Numbered from the stretch's first letter, positions 8,123-17,399 are shown. The stretch is DNA of 64,000 nt from Ancylobacter vacuolatus (GCF_030813595.1 NZ_JAUSUH010000002.1:124001-188000), one strand, 5' to 3'. Numbers and translations: made by a program. Notes: generated by a model from the letters alone, not told the origin.

Positions 8123-8599
8123 ATGAAAACCCTCTCCTTCTTCCGTCTCGTCGTCGCGGTCGGCCTCTGTCTTGGCGTCGGGGCGCTCGGCTCGCTGGTC
8201 ACCACGCCGCAGATTCCCACCTGGTATGCCGGGCTGGTGAAGCCGTCCTGGACCCCGCCGCCGGCCGCCTTCCCCATCGCCTGGACCACGCTCTATGTGC
8301 TGATGGCGGTGGCGCTCTGGCGGCTGTGGCAATTGCACGCGCCCTCGCCCGCCCGCCGGCTGGCCATCGGCCTGTGGCTGGCGCAGCTGGCGCTCAACGC
8401 CATCTGGTCGCCGGTGTTCTTCGGGCTGGAGGCGCCGGGCGCGGCGCTGGTCGTGGTGGTGGCGCTGTGGCTCGCCATCGCCGCCACGATCTGGGCGTGC
8501 CTGCGGATCGACCGTATCGCCGCGGGGCTGCTGGTTCCCTATCTCGCCTGGGTGTCCTATGCCACCACGCTGAACGCTGCCATTGTCGTGCTCAACTGA
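8123..8599 (+). CDS. TspO/MBR family tryptophan-rich sensory protein
   Basis: The 158-residue integral membrane protein has five hydrophobic segments and the family hallmarks: GALGSLVTTP, IPTWYAGLVKPSWTPP after helix 1, WTTLYVLMAVALW, LNAIWSPVFFGL and the C-terminal PYLAWVSYATTLNAAI. Bacterial TspO proteins bind tetrapyrroles and affect pigment gene regulation and stress responses. The ATG at 8123 follows GAAGGTGCCCTG. It is followed by a HIG1 protein gene on the same strand. Confidence 0.93.
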   Translation: MKTLSFFRLVVAVGLCLGVGALGSLVTTPQIPTWYAGLVKPSWTPPPAAFPIAWTTLYVLMAVALWRLWQLHAPSPARRLAIGLWLAQLALNAIWSPVFFGLEAPGAALVVVVALWLAIAATIWACLRIDRIAAGLLVPYLAWVSYATTLNAAIVVLN

Positions 8600-8644
8600 G
8601 CGTTCGCCCATCCAGCGTTCCGATGGGCACCGCCGGAGACCCTG

Positions 8645-8848
8645 ATGGACCTTGTCACCATCGCCAAATTCATCGTCCTGCCCATCGCCCTCGGCTCGGT
8701 GGCGCTGGTGCTGGTGCTCGGCCTCGCCAACATGGCGCGCGGCGGCCCGCCGGAGCGCTCGCAGAAGCTGATGCAGTGGCGCGTGCTGCTGCAGGCGGTG
8801 GCGCTGTGCTTCGTGCTGCTCACCATCATCCTGATGAACCAGGGCTGA
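8645..8848 (+). CDS. HIG1-domain twin-transmembrane protein
   Basis: The 67-residue protein has two membrane helices (about residues 4-28 and 46-64) joined by a basic loop, RGGPPERSQKLMQWRVLLQ, which matches the QKxMRxRVxxQ pattern of the HIG1 family. Family members in mitochondria associate with respiratory complexes; bacterial members are poorly studied but often sit next to the cobalamin adenosyltransferase and etf genes, as here. The adenosyltransferase gene begins 10 bases after the stop. Confidence 0.85.
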   Translation: MDLVTIAKFIVLPIALGSVALVLVLGLANMARGGPPERSQKLMQWRVLLQAVALCFVLLTIILMNQG

Positions 8849-8858
8849 GAGGGTTTCC

Positions 8859-9464
8859 ATGGTCGTCCTCAACCGCATCTACACCCGCACCGGCGACGAT
8901 GGCACCACCGCGCTCGGCACCGGCGAGCGGCGGCCGAAATATGATCTGCGCGTCGCCGCCTATGGCACGGTGGACGAGACCAATGCGGTGATCGGCGTCG
9001 CCCGGCTGCACACCGGCGCGGACCCGGCGCTGGCCGACATGGAGGCGATGCTGGCCCGCATCCAGAACGACCTGTTCGACCTCGGCGCCGACCTCGCCAC
9101 GCCGGAAACCGGCGAGGATCTCGGCTACACCCCGCTGCGCATCGTCGCCGGGCAGGTCGACAAGCTGGAGCGCGACATCGACACGCTCAATGCCAATCTC
9201 AAGCCGCTGCGCTCCTTCGTGCTGCCGGCCGGCACCCCGGCGGCGGCGCATCTGCATGTCGCCCGCACCGTCTGCCGGCGCGCCGAGCGCATGGCGGTGG
9301 AGCTTTCCGCCACGCTGGGCGAATTCGTCACCCCGGAAGCGGTGAAATATCTCAACCGCCTCTCCGACCTGCTCTTCGTCATGAGCCGCCTCGCCAATGC
9401 CCGCGCGGCGGGGGAAGGCGAGCCGGGCGACGTGCTCTGGGTGCCGGCGGCGGGGCGCGAGTGA
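8859..9464 (+). CDS. Cob(I)yrinic acid a,c-diamide adenosyltransferase (PduO type)
   Basis: The 201-residue enzyme transfers the adenosyl group of ATP to cob(I)alamin, making coenzyme B12. The ATP-binding N-terminus IYTRTGDDGTTALGTGERRPK is clear, followed by the helical bundle with YGTVDETNAVIG, LPAGTPAAAHLHVARTVCRRAERMAV and the C-terminal YLNRLSDLLFVMSRLAN. Length is normal. It overlaps the following GST gene by 4 bases (GTGA), so the two are probably translated together. Confidence 0.95.
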   Translation: MVVLNRIYTRTGDDGTTALGTGERRPKYDLRVAAYGTVDETNAVIGVARLHTGADPALADMEAMLARIQNDLFDLGADLATPETGEDLGYTPLRIVAGQVDKLERDIDTLNANLKPLRSFVLPAGTPAAAHLHVARTVCRRAERMAVELSATLGEFVTPEAVKYLNRLSDLLFVMSRLANARAAGEGEPGDVLWVPAAGRE

Positions 9465-10123
9465 CGGATTTGGACGACGCGGCCGCGCGGCCCCGCGTCT
9501 TCGGCACGCCGGACAGCGTCTATGTCCGCATCGTCCGCCTGACGCTGATGGAGAAGGGCGTCGACCACGACCTTGTGCCGGTCGATCCCTTCGCGGCGGA
9601 GGGCCTGCCGCCCGCCTATGGCGAGCGCCACCCCTTCGGCCGGATTCCGGCCTTTGAGCATGACGGGTTCCGTCTCTACGAGACCGGCGCCATCACCCGC
9701 TATGTCGACGAGGCCTTCGCCGGCCCTTCCCTGCTGCCCGACACAATGCAGGCGCGCGCCCGCGCCAACCAGATCATCAGCATCGCCGATTCCTACGCCT
9801 ATCGGGCGCTGGTCTGGGGCGTCTATGTCGAGCGGGTGGAGAAACCCGCTGAAGGCCAAGGCGTCGATGCGGCCCGCCTCGCCGGCGCGCTCAATGAGGC
9901 CCGCCTGTGTCTGGCCGCCATCGAGGCGCTCATGGCCGGGGCGCCGTTCCTCGCCGGCAACGAGCTGAGCCTCGCCGATCTCTATCTCGCGCCGATGGCG
10001 GATTATTGTCGCCAAGCGCCGGAAGGGGCGGCACTTCTCGCCGCCCATCCCGGCCTCGCCGCCTGGTGGGCCCGCATGGCGGCGCGCCCGTCACTGACGC
10101 AGCTCGGCCTCGCCGCGCCGTGA
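9461..10123 (+). CDS. Glutathione S-transferase family protein
   Basis: The 220-residue cytoplasmic protein has an N-terminal thioredoxin-like GST domain (residues 12-90, with cis-Pro in GRIPAF and the ETGAITRYVDE segment that binds the gamma-glutamyl part) and a C-terminal helical domain containing the conserved NELSLADLYLAPM motif. The GTG start overlaps the stop of the adenosyltransferase gene. The substrate class is unknown. Its place between the adenosyltransferase and etf genes is unusual for a GST and may be incidental. Confidence 0.88.
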   Translation: MTDLDDAAARPRVFGTPDSVYVRIVRLTLMEKGVDHDLVPVDPFAAEGLPPAYGERHPFGRIPAFEHDGFRLYETGAITRYVDEAFAGPSLLPDTMQARARANQIISIADSYAYRALVWGVYVERVEKPAEGQGVDAARLAGALNEARLCLAAIEALMAGAPFLAGNELSLADLYLAPMADYCRQAPEGAALLAAHPGLAAWWARMAARPSLTQLGLAAP

Positions 10124-10211
10124 GAGCCGCAGCGGTGGCATTTTCGCGCGCGAAGCGGCATTGTCCCGGGGCGTCGCGCGCCGCACCCTTTCCGAGATTC
10201 GCTGTAGCCCC

Positions 10212-10931
10212 ATGCTGATCCCCTTCAACGACGACAATCCGCTGGAGGGCATCACCCACGCCTATGTCACCTGGGCGCTGATCGCGGTGAATGTGCTGGT
10301 GTTCGTGCTGCTGCAGCATGGCTACCGCGCCGAGCTCGACATTCCCTCCGCCTTCGGCTTCGGCGCCATTCCAGCCGTGGTCACCCATGCCGCCGTGCTG
10401 CCGCAGGAATATGTGCGCGTGCCGGCCGAGCTGACCCTCGTCACCTACATGTTCCTGCATGGCGGCTGGCTGCATCTGGCCGGCAACATGGCCTTCCTCT
10501 GGGTGTTCGGCGACAATGTCGAGGACGCGCTCGGCCATGGCCGCTTCCTGCTGTTCTATGTGCTGTGCGGCGTCGCCGGCGGCCTCGCCCATTCCCTCGC
10601 CGTGCCTGATTCGGCGTCCCCTCTGGTCGGCGCTTCGGCGGGGATATCGGGGCTCGTCGGCGCCTATCTCATGCTGCACCCCAATGTGCGGATCTGGGTG
10701 CTGATGTTCCTGCGCGTGCCGCTGCGTGTGCCGGCGATCTGGCCGCTGGGGGCGTGGATCGGCTTCCAGCTGTGGAGCCTGCTCCAGTCCGGCGACGAGG
10801 AAACCGCGTGGTGGGCGCATGTCGCCGGGCTCGTCGCCGGCGCGGTGCTCATCGTCTTCCTGCGCCGGCCGGGCGTGCCGCTCTGGGTGATGACGCGCGA
10901 CGGCACGCCGGACGGACGCCCACCGGTGTGA
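10212..10931 (+). CDS. Rhomboid family intramembrane serine protease
   Basis: The 239-residue protein has about six membrane helices. The rhomboid signatures are FLHGGWLHLAGNMAFLWVFG (residues 81-100), the serine-helix segment GASAGISGLVGAYL (140-153) and the C-terminal histidine helix WWAHVAGLVAG (His203). The nucleophile should be Ser142. The usual GASGA order is GASAG here, so the residue after the serine is Ala instead of Gly; GxSG is restored one turn later (Ser146). The ATG at 10212 is chosen because it begins directly with the conserved MLIPFNDDNP start. Confidence 0.88.
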   Translation: MLIPFNDDNPLEGITHAYVTWALIAVNVLVFVLLQHGYRAELDIPSAFGFGAIPAVVTHAAVLPQEYVRVPAELTLVTYMFLHGGWLHLAGNMAFLWVFGDNVEDALGHGRFLLFYVLCGVAGGLAHSLAVPDSASPLVGASAGISGLVGAYLMLHPNVRIWVLMFLRVPLRVPAIWPLGAWIGFQLWSLLQSGDEETAWWAHVAGLVAGAVLIVFLRRPGVPLWVMTRDGTPDGRPPV

Positions 10932-10973
10932 ACGCGTCCGTGTGACGGCTTCCTGTGCACGTCAGGGTGAGCG

Positions 10974-11002
10974 TTGACAGTGCCGGGGCCGAATCCTAGT
11001 TT
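10974..11002 (+). promoter_or_regulatory. Sigma-70-type promoter for etfBA
   Basis: A consensus -35 TTGACA (10974-10979), a 17-base spacer and a -10 TAGTTT (10997-11002) lie 150 bases upstream of etfB. The expected start point is near 11009, where a 7-bp hairpin (GCCGGCG, CTTTT, CGCCGGC; 11003-11021) would form at the very 5' end of the message. Confidence 0.6.
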
Positions 11003-11152
11003 GCCGGCGCTTTTCGCCGGCTGCTCCCGCTCCCCCCAGATTCCCGCCCCCAAGCCCCCTCTTCCGGCTTTCCGCGCGGCCCTGGCAGGCGGCGCCGCCG
11101 GCGCCGATGGCTGCCAGAGGCGGGGTCGCTGCCCTGCCGGGGGAGACAGGTG

Positions 11153-11902
11153 ATGAAGATCCTCGTGCCCGTGAAGCGGGTGGTCGACTACAACGTCAAG
11201 ATCCGGGTCAAGGCCGACGGCTCCGGCGTCGAGCTGGCCAATATCAAGATGTCGATGAACCCGTTCGACGAGATCGCCGTCGAGGAGGCGCTGCGCCTGC
11301 GCGAGGCGGGCAAGGCCTCCGAGGTGATCGCCGTCTCCATCGGCCCGGTGAAGACCGACGAGACCATCCGCACCGCGCTGGCCATGGGCGCCGATCGCGG
11401 CATCTGGGTGAAGACCGAGGAAGCCGGCATCGAGCCGCTCACCGTCGCCAAGCTGCTCAAAGCCCTCGTTGCGGCCGAGGGGCCGTCGCTGGTCATCCTC
11501 GGCAAGCAGGCGATCGACGATGATTGCAACCAGACCGGCCAGATGCTCGCCGCCCTGCTCGGCTGGCCGCAGGCGACCTTCGCCTCCAAGGTCGTTGTCG
11601 GCGAGGGCACGGTGGACGTCACCCGCGAGATCGATGGCGGGCTGCAGACGCTGCGCCTCGCCCTTCCCGCCGTGCTGACCACCGATCTGCGCCTCAACGA
11701 GCCGCGCTACGCCTCGCTGCCCAACATCATGAAGGCGAAGAAGAAGCCGATCGAGGAGAAGAGCGCCGCCGAGCTCGGCGTCGACCTCGCCCCCCGGCTG
11801 GAAATCCTCTCCACCTCCGAGCCCTCGGGCCGCACCGCCGGCATCAAGCTGGCCTCCGCCGCCGAGCTGGTCGGCCATCTCAAGACGGCGGGAGTGCTCT
11901 GA
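11153..11902 (+). CDS. etfB: Electron transfer flavoprotein subunit beta
   Basis: The 249-residue subunit starts [19 protein letters not shown], the typical EtfB N-terminus, with the AMP-binding region ([10 protein letters not shown]) and the signature [20 protein letters not shown] near residue 190-205. With EtfA it carries electrons from acyl-CoA and other dehydrogenases to ETF-ubiquinone oxidoreductase. The ATG at 11153 directly follows a GTG; GGGGGAGA lies upstream. etfA begins 2 bases after the stop. Confidence 0.97.
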   Translation: MKILVPVKRVVDYNVKIRVKADGSGVELANIKMSMNPFDEIAVEEALRLREAGKASEVIAVSIGPVKTDETIRTALAMGADRGIWVKTEEAGIEPLTVAKLLKALVAAEGPSLVILGKQAIDDDCNQTGQMLAALLGWPQATFASKVVVGEGTVDVTREIDGGLQTLRLALPAVLTTDLRLNEPRYASLPNIMKAKKKPIEEKSAAELGVDLAPRLEILSTSEPSGRTAGIKLASAAELVGHLKTAGVL

Positions 11903-11904
11903 TC

Positions 11905-12861
11905 ATGGCCGACACGCGTCCCACCCTGCTGCTCGCCGACCATGACGATGCGAGCCTGAACCCGGTCACGGCCCGCGCGCTCACCGCCGCCTTGGCGCTC
12001 GGCGCCCCGGTGCATGTGCTGGTGGCCGGCGAGAACGCCCGCGCTGCCGCTGAGGCCGCCGCCAAGCTCGACGGCGTGACTGAAGTCCTGCTCGCCGACG
12101 GCCCCGCTTTCGCCCACCGCCTCGCCGAGCCGGTGGCCGCGCTCGGCGTCGCACTGGCGCCGGCCTATGGCGCGCTCATTGCCCCCTCCACCGCCTTCGG
12201 CAAGAGCGTGATGCCGCGCATCGCCGCGCTGATCGACGTGATGCAGGTCTCCGACGTCATCGCCGTGGTGGCCCCCGACACGTTCGACCGGCCGATCTAT
12301 GCCGGCAACGCCATCCAGCGGGTACGCGCCACCGACGCCACCAAGGTGCTCACCATCCGCACCGCCTCCTTCACTGCGGCCGGCGAGGGCAATGCCGCGC
12401 CGATCCGCGCGCTCGAGGACGCCGTGCCCGCGAGCGGCGCCAGCTTCCTCGGCGAGGAAATCGCCGCCAGCGCCCGCCCGGACCTTGCCGCCGCCCGCAT
12501 CATCGTCTCGGGTGGAAGGGCGCTCGGCTCGGCCGAGAACTTCCACGCGATTGTCGAGCCGCTGGCCGATGCGCTCGGCGCGGCGGTGGGCGCCTCGCGC
12601 GCGGCGGTCGATGCCGGCTACGCCCCGAATGACTGGCAGGTCGGCCAGACCGGCAAGGTGGTGGCGCCCGACCTCTATGTCGCGCTCGGCATTTCAGGCG
12701 CCATCCAGCATCTCGCCGGCATGAAGGATTCCAAGGTCATCGTCGCCATCAACAAGGACGAGGACGCGCCGATCTTCCAGGTGGCGGATTACGGGCTGGT
12801 CGGCGACCTGTTCGAGATCGTGCCGCAGCTGCAGGCTGAAATAGCTAAGGCAAAAGCCTGA
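11905..12861 (+). CDS. etfA: Electron transfer flavoprotein subunit alpha
   Basis: The 318-residue FAD-binding subunit has a variable N-terminal domain (residues 1-190) and the conserved C-terminal FAD domain, beginning at [15 protein letters not shown] and continuing with [40 protein letters not shown] and [23 protein letters not shown]. It forms the ETF heterodimer with EtfB and is translated just after it. The gene for ETF-ubiquinone oxidoreductase is not in the window. Confidence 0.97.
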   Translation: MADTRPTLLLADHDDASLNPVTARALTAALALGAPVHVLVAGENARAAAEAAAKLDGVTEVLLADGPAFAHRLAEPVAALGVALAPAYGALIAPSTAFGKSVMPRIAALIDVMQVSDVIAVVAPDTFDRPIYAGNAIQRVRATDATKVLTIRTASFTAAGEGNAAPIRALEDAVPASGASFLGEEIAASARPDLAAARIIVSGGRALGSAENFHAIVEPLADALGAAVGASRAAVDAGYAPNDWQVGQTGKVVAPDLYVALGISGAIQHLAGMKDSKVIVAINKDEDAPIFQVADYGLVGDLFEIVPQLQAEIAKAKA

Positions 12862-12908
12862 CGGGACACTATACTGCCGCCCTCCGCAGGGGCAGAACGG
12901 ACGTGGCA

Positions 12909-13790
12909 ATGGCTTTCGAGATCAAGCGCATCGGCATCATCGGCGCCGGCCAGATGGGCAATGGCATCGCGCATGTGTGCGCACTCGCCGGCTATGACGT
13001 GGTGCTGAACGACCTTGAGGCGGATCGCATCAAGTCCGGCCTCGCCACCATCAATGGCAACATGGCCCGGCAGGTCTCCAAGGGCCTGTATGCCGAGGAC
13101 GAGAAGAAGGCGGCGCTGTCCCGCATCCACGGCACCGACCAGGCGGCCGACCTCGCCGAGGTCGACCTCGTGATCGAGGCGGCGGTGGAAAAGGAAGAGA
13201 TCAAGCGCCGCATCTTCTCCTCCATCTGCCCGTTCCTGAAGCCGGAGGCGATCCTCGCCACCAACACCTCCTCCATCTCCATCACCCGGCTGGCCGCCTC
13301 CACCGACCGGCCGGAGCGCTTCATCGGCATTCACTTCATGAATCCGGTGCCGCTGATGCAGCTGGTGGAGCTGGTGCGTGGCATCGCCACCGAGGACGAG
13401 ACCTTCGAGCTGTCCAAGGGCTTCATCACCCGGCTGGGCAAGACCTATGCGGTGGCGGAGGATTTCCCCGCCTTCATGGTCAACCGCATCCTGCTGCCGA
13501 TGATCAACGAGGCGATCTACACGCTCTATGAGGGCGTCGGCTCGGTGGACGCCATCGACACCGCCATGCGGCTCGGGGCCAACCACCCGATGGGGCCGCT
13601 GCAGCTGGCCGATTTCATCGGGCTGGATACTTGCCTGTCGATCATGCAGGTGCTGCATGAGGGGCTGGCCGATTCCAAGTACCGTCCCTGCCCGCTGCTG
13701 GTGAAATATGTCGAGGCCGGCTGGCTCGGGCGCAAGACCCAGCGCGGCTTCTACGATTATCGCGGCGAAAAGCCGGTGCCGACCCGTTAG
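12909..13790 (+). CDS. 3-hydroxybutyryl-CoA dehydrogenase
   Basis: The 293-residue NAD(P)-dependent enzyme interconverts 3-hydroxybutyryl-CoA and acetoacetyl-CoA. The dinucleotide fold GIIGAGQMGNGIAHVCALAG is at residues 9-28, the catalytic region ERFIGIHFMNPVPLMQLVE carries the essential His, and the C-terminal dimer domain has the FMVNRILLPMINEA and GANHPMGPLQLADFIGLD segments. I chose the ATG at 12909 because GGA lies 8 bases upstream; a GTG at 12903 is possible. It follows etfA after 47 bases and is likely co-transcribed, consistent with fatty acid or polyhydroxybutyrate metabolism. Confidence 0.95.
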   Translation: MAFEIKRIGIIGAGQMGNGIAHVCALAGYDVVLNDLEADRIKSGLATINGNMARQVSKGLYAEDEKKAALSRIHGTDQAADLAEVDLVIEAAVEKEEIKRRIFSSICPFLKPEAILATNTSSISITRLAASTDRPERFIGIHFMNPVPLMQLVELVRGIATEDETFELSKGFITRLGKTYAVAEDFPAFMVNRILLPMINEAIYTLYEGVGSVDAIDTAMRLGANHPMGPLQLADFIGLDTCLSIMQVLHEGLADSKYRPCPLLVKYVEAGWLGRKTQRGFYDYRGEKPVPTR

Positions 13791-13844
13791 AGGCGGGGCA
13801 CGCCGGCACGCTGAGAGAGCCCGTCGCCGGGCGCCGTCATGTCC

Positions 13845-13887
13845 GTCATCCTGAGGTGCCCGGCACTCGCCGGGCCTCGAAGGACGC
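13845..13887 (+). repeat. Interspersed palindromic repeat, GTCATCCTGAGG family (copy 1)
   Basis: The unit reads GTCATCCTGAGG, then the hairpin GCCCGGC-actc-GCCGGGC, then CTCGAAGGACGC. Near-identical and compensated copies lie at 54542-54583 and 54601-54645. It lies in the gap between the hydroxybutyryl-CoA dehydrogenase gene and the convergent exporter gene. Confidence 0.8.
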
Positions 13888-13903
13888 AGACGGGTGCCGC
13901 CCG

Positions 13904-14866
13904 CTACCCCATCTTCCCCAGCAGCCACCTTGCCGGCCGCCCGTCGATCGCCGCCAGCCCCAGCGCGATGATGGCGAAGCCGGCGAATTCGCGCGGCTCC
14001 AGCGCCTCGCCCAGCACCAGCGCGCCGAGCAATATGGCGCTCACCGGCACGAGAAACGTCACCAGCGAGATATTGGTCGCGCCATTGCGGCCGAGGATGC
14101 GGAAATACAGGATATAGGCCAGCCCGGTGGAGAGCACGCCGAGGCCGAGCAGCGCGCCGATAACAGGCGCTGAGGGCGCCGGCAGGTTCCACGGCCGGTC
14201 GATCAGCGCCACCACCGGCAGCAGCAGCAGGCTGGAGCTGGCCAGCTGCGCCATGGCGATGCCGAGCGGCGGCAGATGCCGGAAGCGCCGGGAATAGACC
14301 GCCGCGAAGCCATAGGAGACGGTGGCGCCGATGGCGGCGAGCTGCGCTGGCAATTGGTGCCCGCCGAGCTGGCCGAGCAGCGCCGGCCCCATCATCACAG
14401 CGACGCCGAGAAAGCCGAGGCTCACCCCGGCAAGCTTGCCGACGGTGAACTTCTCGTCATGGGTGAACGCCTGCGCCACCAGCACGGTGAACAGCGGCGT
14501 CGCCGCGTTGAGGATGGAGGACAGCCCGCTCGGCAGATGCTGCTGCGACCAGGCGATCAGCCCGAACGGGATGATGTTGGCGATCACAGCCAGCAGCAGG
14601 AACTCGCCCGCCAGCCGCCGGTTCATCGGCATATGGATGCCGCGCGCCCGGGCGATCACCCACAGCGCCAGCGCGCCGATGGCCACCCGCGTCAGCACCA
14701 TGGTCAGCGGGGGAATCTCGGCGATCGCCACCTTGCCGAAAAAGAAGGAGCCGCCCCAGATCACCCCCAGCAGCGCCAGCGCCGCCCAGTCGGAAGGCGC
14801 CATGGGCAGCGGCCCGGCGACCGAGGTGGCGAGCCCGGTGCGGTGGACGGGGCTCGACGCGGACAT
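13904..14866 (-). CDS. DMT (EamA) family transporter
   Basis: The 320-residue protein has ten membrane helices in two EamA repeats. It shows LGVIWGGSFFFGKVAIAEIPPL in helix 1, WSQQHLPSGLSSILNAATPLFTVLVAQ in the fourth, and the second repeat starting at AIGATVSYGFAAVYSRRF. Such proteins export amino acids or other metabolites. The ATG at 14866 gives the first methionine before the first helix and fits a GGAG site upstream. It lies downstream of the MocR gene on the same strand after an 80-base gap, so this exporter may also belong to that regulon. A second DMT exporter is divergent from the regulator. Confidence 0.9.
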   Translation of the reverse strand: MSASSPVHRTGLATSVAGPLPMAPSDWAALALLGVIWGGSFFFGKVAIAEIPPLTMVLTRVAIGALALWVIARARGIHMPMNRRLAGEFLLLAVIANIIPFGLIAWSQQHLPSGLSSILNAATPLFTVLVAQAFTHDEKFTVGKLAGVSLGFLGVAVMMGPALLGQLGGHQLPAQLAAIGATVSYGFAAVYSRRFRHLPPLGIAMAQLASSSLLLLPVVALIDRPWNLPAPSAPVIGALLGLGVLSTGLAYILYFRILGRNGATNISLVTFLVPVSAILLGALVLGEALEPREFAGFAIIALGLAAIDGRPARWLLGKMG

Positions 14867-14946
14867 GGGGCACGCTCCTGCAGGGGTGAGGGGCGTTCTA
14901 GTCCTCCCCAGGGTTGCGCGCCACCCGTTTTCGCCAGCGTCGCCCG

Positions 14947-16413
14947 TCAGGCGAGGAGAAGCGAGTCCTGCGTTGCCGCCGGCAGGCGACAGGCCCCATC
15001 CGCGCCCAAGTCGGCTCCCAGCCCGGCCTTGAGCACGGCGTAGACGCGGGGATCGTCCATCTGCGCCACGTTGAAGCGCATGAAGTCCGCCGCCTGCTGC
15101 GCGGGGCTGAAGACATTGCCCGGCGCCAGGATCACCCCCTCTGCGAGTGCGAACTGCGCCAGCCGCGCCGCGTCGCGGCCCTCCGGCAGCTGGCACCAGA
15201 GATAGAAGCCGCCGCGCGGCGTCACCCACGCGCGAAAGCCGAGGTCCGCCAGCCTTGTCTGCGCGTCGCGCCGGGCGCGGGAAAGCCGCCCCCGCAGCGC
15301 CGCCATGTGCCGGCGATAGCCACTGTCCATCAGGCTGTCGAACACCAGCTGGGAGGCGAGCGGGCTTGCCCCGCCAAACTGCGTCGCGACCTGCAGATCG
15401 ACCAGCGCCTCGATCCAGTCCGGCCGCGTCGCGATATAGCCGCAGCGGACGGAAGCCGACAGCGTCTTGGAAAAGCTGCCGATGCGGATGACGTTGACGA
15501 GACCGTCAAACGCCGCCAGGCGCGGCGAGGGCTCGGGCTCGAACTCGGCGAAGATATCGTCCTCCACGATGACAAGCCCATGGGCCGAGGCGAGGGTCAG
15601 CACCTTGTGGATGGTCTGGGCCGACATCGTCGCCCCGGTCGGGTTGTGCAGGCCGCAATTGGTGATGTAGAGCCTCGGCCGATGCTCGGTGAGCATCTCG
15701 GCGAACCGCGCCGTGTCGGGCCCGGCCGGCGTATAGGGCACGCTGACGATCCGGGCCTGATGGGCGCGCAGCAGCGCCTGAAAATTGAAATAGCAGGGAT
15801 CGTCGACCAGCACCGTATCGCCGGGGCGCAGCAGAAACCGGCAGATGAGGTCGATCGCCTGCGTGCCGGACGAGGTCAGCAGCATCTGGTCCGGGCTGAG
15901 GTCCAGCCCCTCGCTGGCGCAGCGGCGGGCCAGAAACTGCCGCAGCGGCAGTAACCCCCGTGTACCGCCATAATTGGCCAGCAGGGCGTCATCGGCGCGC
16001 GAAAGGCCACGCAGCGCCCGCCGGAGGATCGCGCCCGGCATCCAGTCCGGCGGCAGCCAGCCGCATCCCGGCTTCAGCGTCTGCGCCGCGGCGTCCAGCG
16101 ACTGGCGCGAGACCCAGAGCGGGTCGATGGCGCGGTCCGCCCTCGGCTGCAGCTCGTTGACGGCCGGGGACGCCATCCCGGACGCGACATAGAAGCCGGA
16201 CCCCGGCCGCGCATGCACGACTCCCTCCGCCACCAGCCGGTCATAGGCCTCGACCACCGTCGAGGGCGACACGTTCAGGCTTGCGGCGGCGCGACGGATC
16301 GAGGGCAGCTTGTCGCCCGGCGCCAAGGTGCGGCGGGCGATCTGGTCGAGGATCGCCGCCATCACCTGCCCGGTTCGGGTCGCACTCGCCGCACTCGCCG
16401 CACTCTTTGCCAT
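14947..16413 (-). CDS. MocR-type transcriptional regulator (GntR helix-turn-helix fused to aminotransferase fold)
   Basis: The 488-residue protein has a GntR-type winged helix at residues 12-80 (KLPSIRRAAASLNVSPSTVVEAYDRL, HARPGSGFYV) and a fold-type I PLP aminotransferase domain from about 110 to the end. The PLP lysine is in SFSKTLSASVRCGY; the GLHNPTG and VIVEDDIFAEF segments hold the cofactor ring. Members sense amino acids or PLP through the aminotransferase-like domain. The N-terminus has a short repeated SAA tract from a 9-base DNA repeat, an expansion-prone spot. It is divergent from a DMT exporter with a perfect inverted repeat between them, so that exporter is the probable target. 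Confidence 0.93.
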   Translation of the reverse strand: MAKSAASAASATRTGQVMAAILDQIARRTLAPGDKLPSIRRAAASLNVSPSTVVEAYDRLVAEGVVHARPGSGFYVASGMASPAVNELQPRADRAIDPLWVSRQSLDAAAQTLKPGCGWLPPDWMPGAILRRALRGLSRADDALLANYGGTRGLLPLRQFLARRCASEGLDLSPDQMLLTSSGTQAIDLICRFLLRPGDTVLVDDPCYFNFQALLRAHQARIVSVPYTPAGPDTARFAEMLTEHRPRLYITNCGLHNPTGATMSAQTIHKVLTLASAHGLVIVEDDIFAEFEPEPSPRLAAFDGLVNVIRIGSFSKTLSASVRCGYIATRPDWIEALVDLQVATQFGGASPLASQLVFDSLMDSGYRRHMAALRGRLSRARRDAQTRLADLGFRAWVTPRGGFYLWCQLPEGRDAARLAQFALAEGVILAPGNVFSPAQQAADFMRFNVAQMDDPRVYAVLKAGLGADLGADGACRLPAATQDSLLLA

Positions 16414-16424
16414 CGCGTCACCCC

Positions 16425-16453
16425 AACTGTATGGCTCATATTCTCATACAGTT
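16425..16453. promoter_or_regulatory. Inverted-repeat operator between the MocR gene and the divergent exporter
   Basis: A perfect 9-base inverted repeat, AACTGTATG (16425-16433) and CATACAGTT (16445-16453), has an 11-base spacer, giving a 20-base centre-to-centre distance (two helical turns). Related half sites follow just downstream (CGGTACGG and TTGTACGG, near 16454-16470). This arrangement suits a dimeric MocR regulator acting on both its own gene and the divergent exporter. Confidence 0.7.
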
Positions 16454-16534
16454 CGGTACGGATTGTACGGGGTGTAACTGGCCCGGCCAAGGCCGGGGCG
16501 GGTATGGATGCCGCTCCTTCACGCGGGCGGACCG

Positions 16535-17395
16535 ATGGAACAGACGTCAAAGGGATGGGGCAGCGGCCTTGTCGGCGTGATCATTTTCAGCGGCTCGCTG
16601 CCCGCCACGCGGGTCGCCGTCGGCGGTTTCGAGCCGGTCTTCCTCACCAGCGCCCGCGCGGTGATCGCCGCGCTGCTCGGCGGGGCGCTGCTGGTGGCGC
16701 TGCGCCAGCCCCGCCCGGCCGCGACCGACCTCTTCTCGCTGCTGATTGTGGCGATCGGCGTCGTGGTCGGCTTTCCGCTGCTGACGGCGCTGGCGCTCCA
16801 GCATGTCACCTCGGCCCATTCCATCGTCTTCATCGGCCTTTTGCCGCTGGCCACCGCGACCTTCGGCGTGCTGCGCGGCGGCGAGCGGCCAAGGCGGGGG
16901 TTCTGGTTCTTCTCGGCGCTGGGCAGCCTGTCGGTGGTCGGCTTCGCCCTCTCGCAGAGCGGCGCGGGTTCGCTGGTGGGCGACCTTTTGATGGTGGCGG
17001 CCGTTGTCCTGTGCGGCCTCGGCTATGCGGAAGGCGCGGTGCTCTCCCGCCGGCTGGGCGGCTGGCAGGTGATCTGCTGGGCGCTGGTGCTGGCGCTCCC
17101 CGTCATGGCGCCGATCGCCCTCGCCACCCAGCCCGCGACATGGCACGGCATCGGCGCCCCGGCATGGCTGGGCCTCGCCTATGTCTCGGTCTTCAGCATG
17201 CTGGTCGGCTTCGTGTTCTGGTATCGCGGCCTGGTTCTGGGCGGCATCGCCAAGGTCGGGCAACTGCAGCTGCTGCAGCCCTTCTTCGGTCTCGCGCTGG
17301 CGGGCCTGCTGCTGCACGAACCCGTCCCCATCGCCATGGTGGCCGTCACCGGTTTCATCGTGCTGTGCGTCGCGGCCGCCAAGCGGTGCGCGTGA
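16535..17395 (+). CDS. DMT (EamA) family transporter
   Basis: The 286-residue protein has ten predicted membrane helices and two EamA repeats (first repeat around [22 protein letters not shown]; second around [25 protein letters not shown]). The C-terminal part contains [34 protein letters not shown], characteristic of the family. It is probably a metabolite exporter controlled by the divergent MocR regulator. The ATG at 16535 is preferred because GGGCGG lies a few bases upstream; an upstream in-frame ATG at 16508 lacks a binding site. Confidence 0.9.
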   Translation: MEQTSKGWGSGLVGVIIFSGSLPATRVAVGGFEPVFLTSARAVIAALLGGALLVALRQPRPAATDLFSLLIVAIGVVVGFPLLTALALQHVTSAHSIVFIGLLPLATATFGVLRGGERPRRGFWFFSALGSLSVVGFALSQSGAGSLVGDLLMVAAVVLCGLGYAEGAVLSRRLGGWQVICWALVLALPVMAPIALATQPATWHGIGAPAWLGLAYVSVFSMLVGFVFWYRGLVLGGIAKVGQLQLLQPFFGLALAGLLLHEPVPIAMVAVTGFIVLCVAAAKRCA

Positions 17396-17399
17396 GCCC

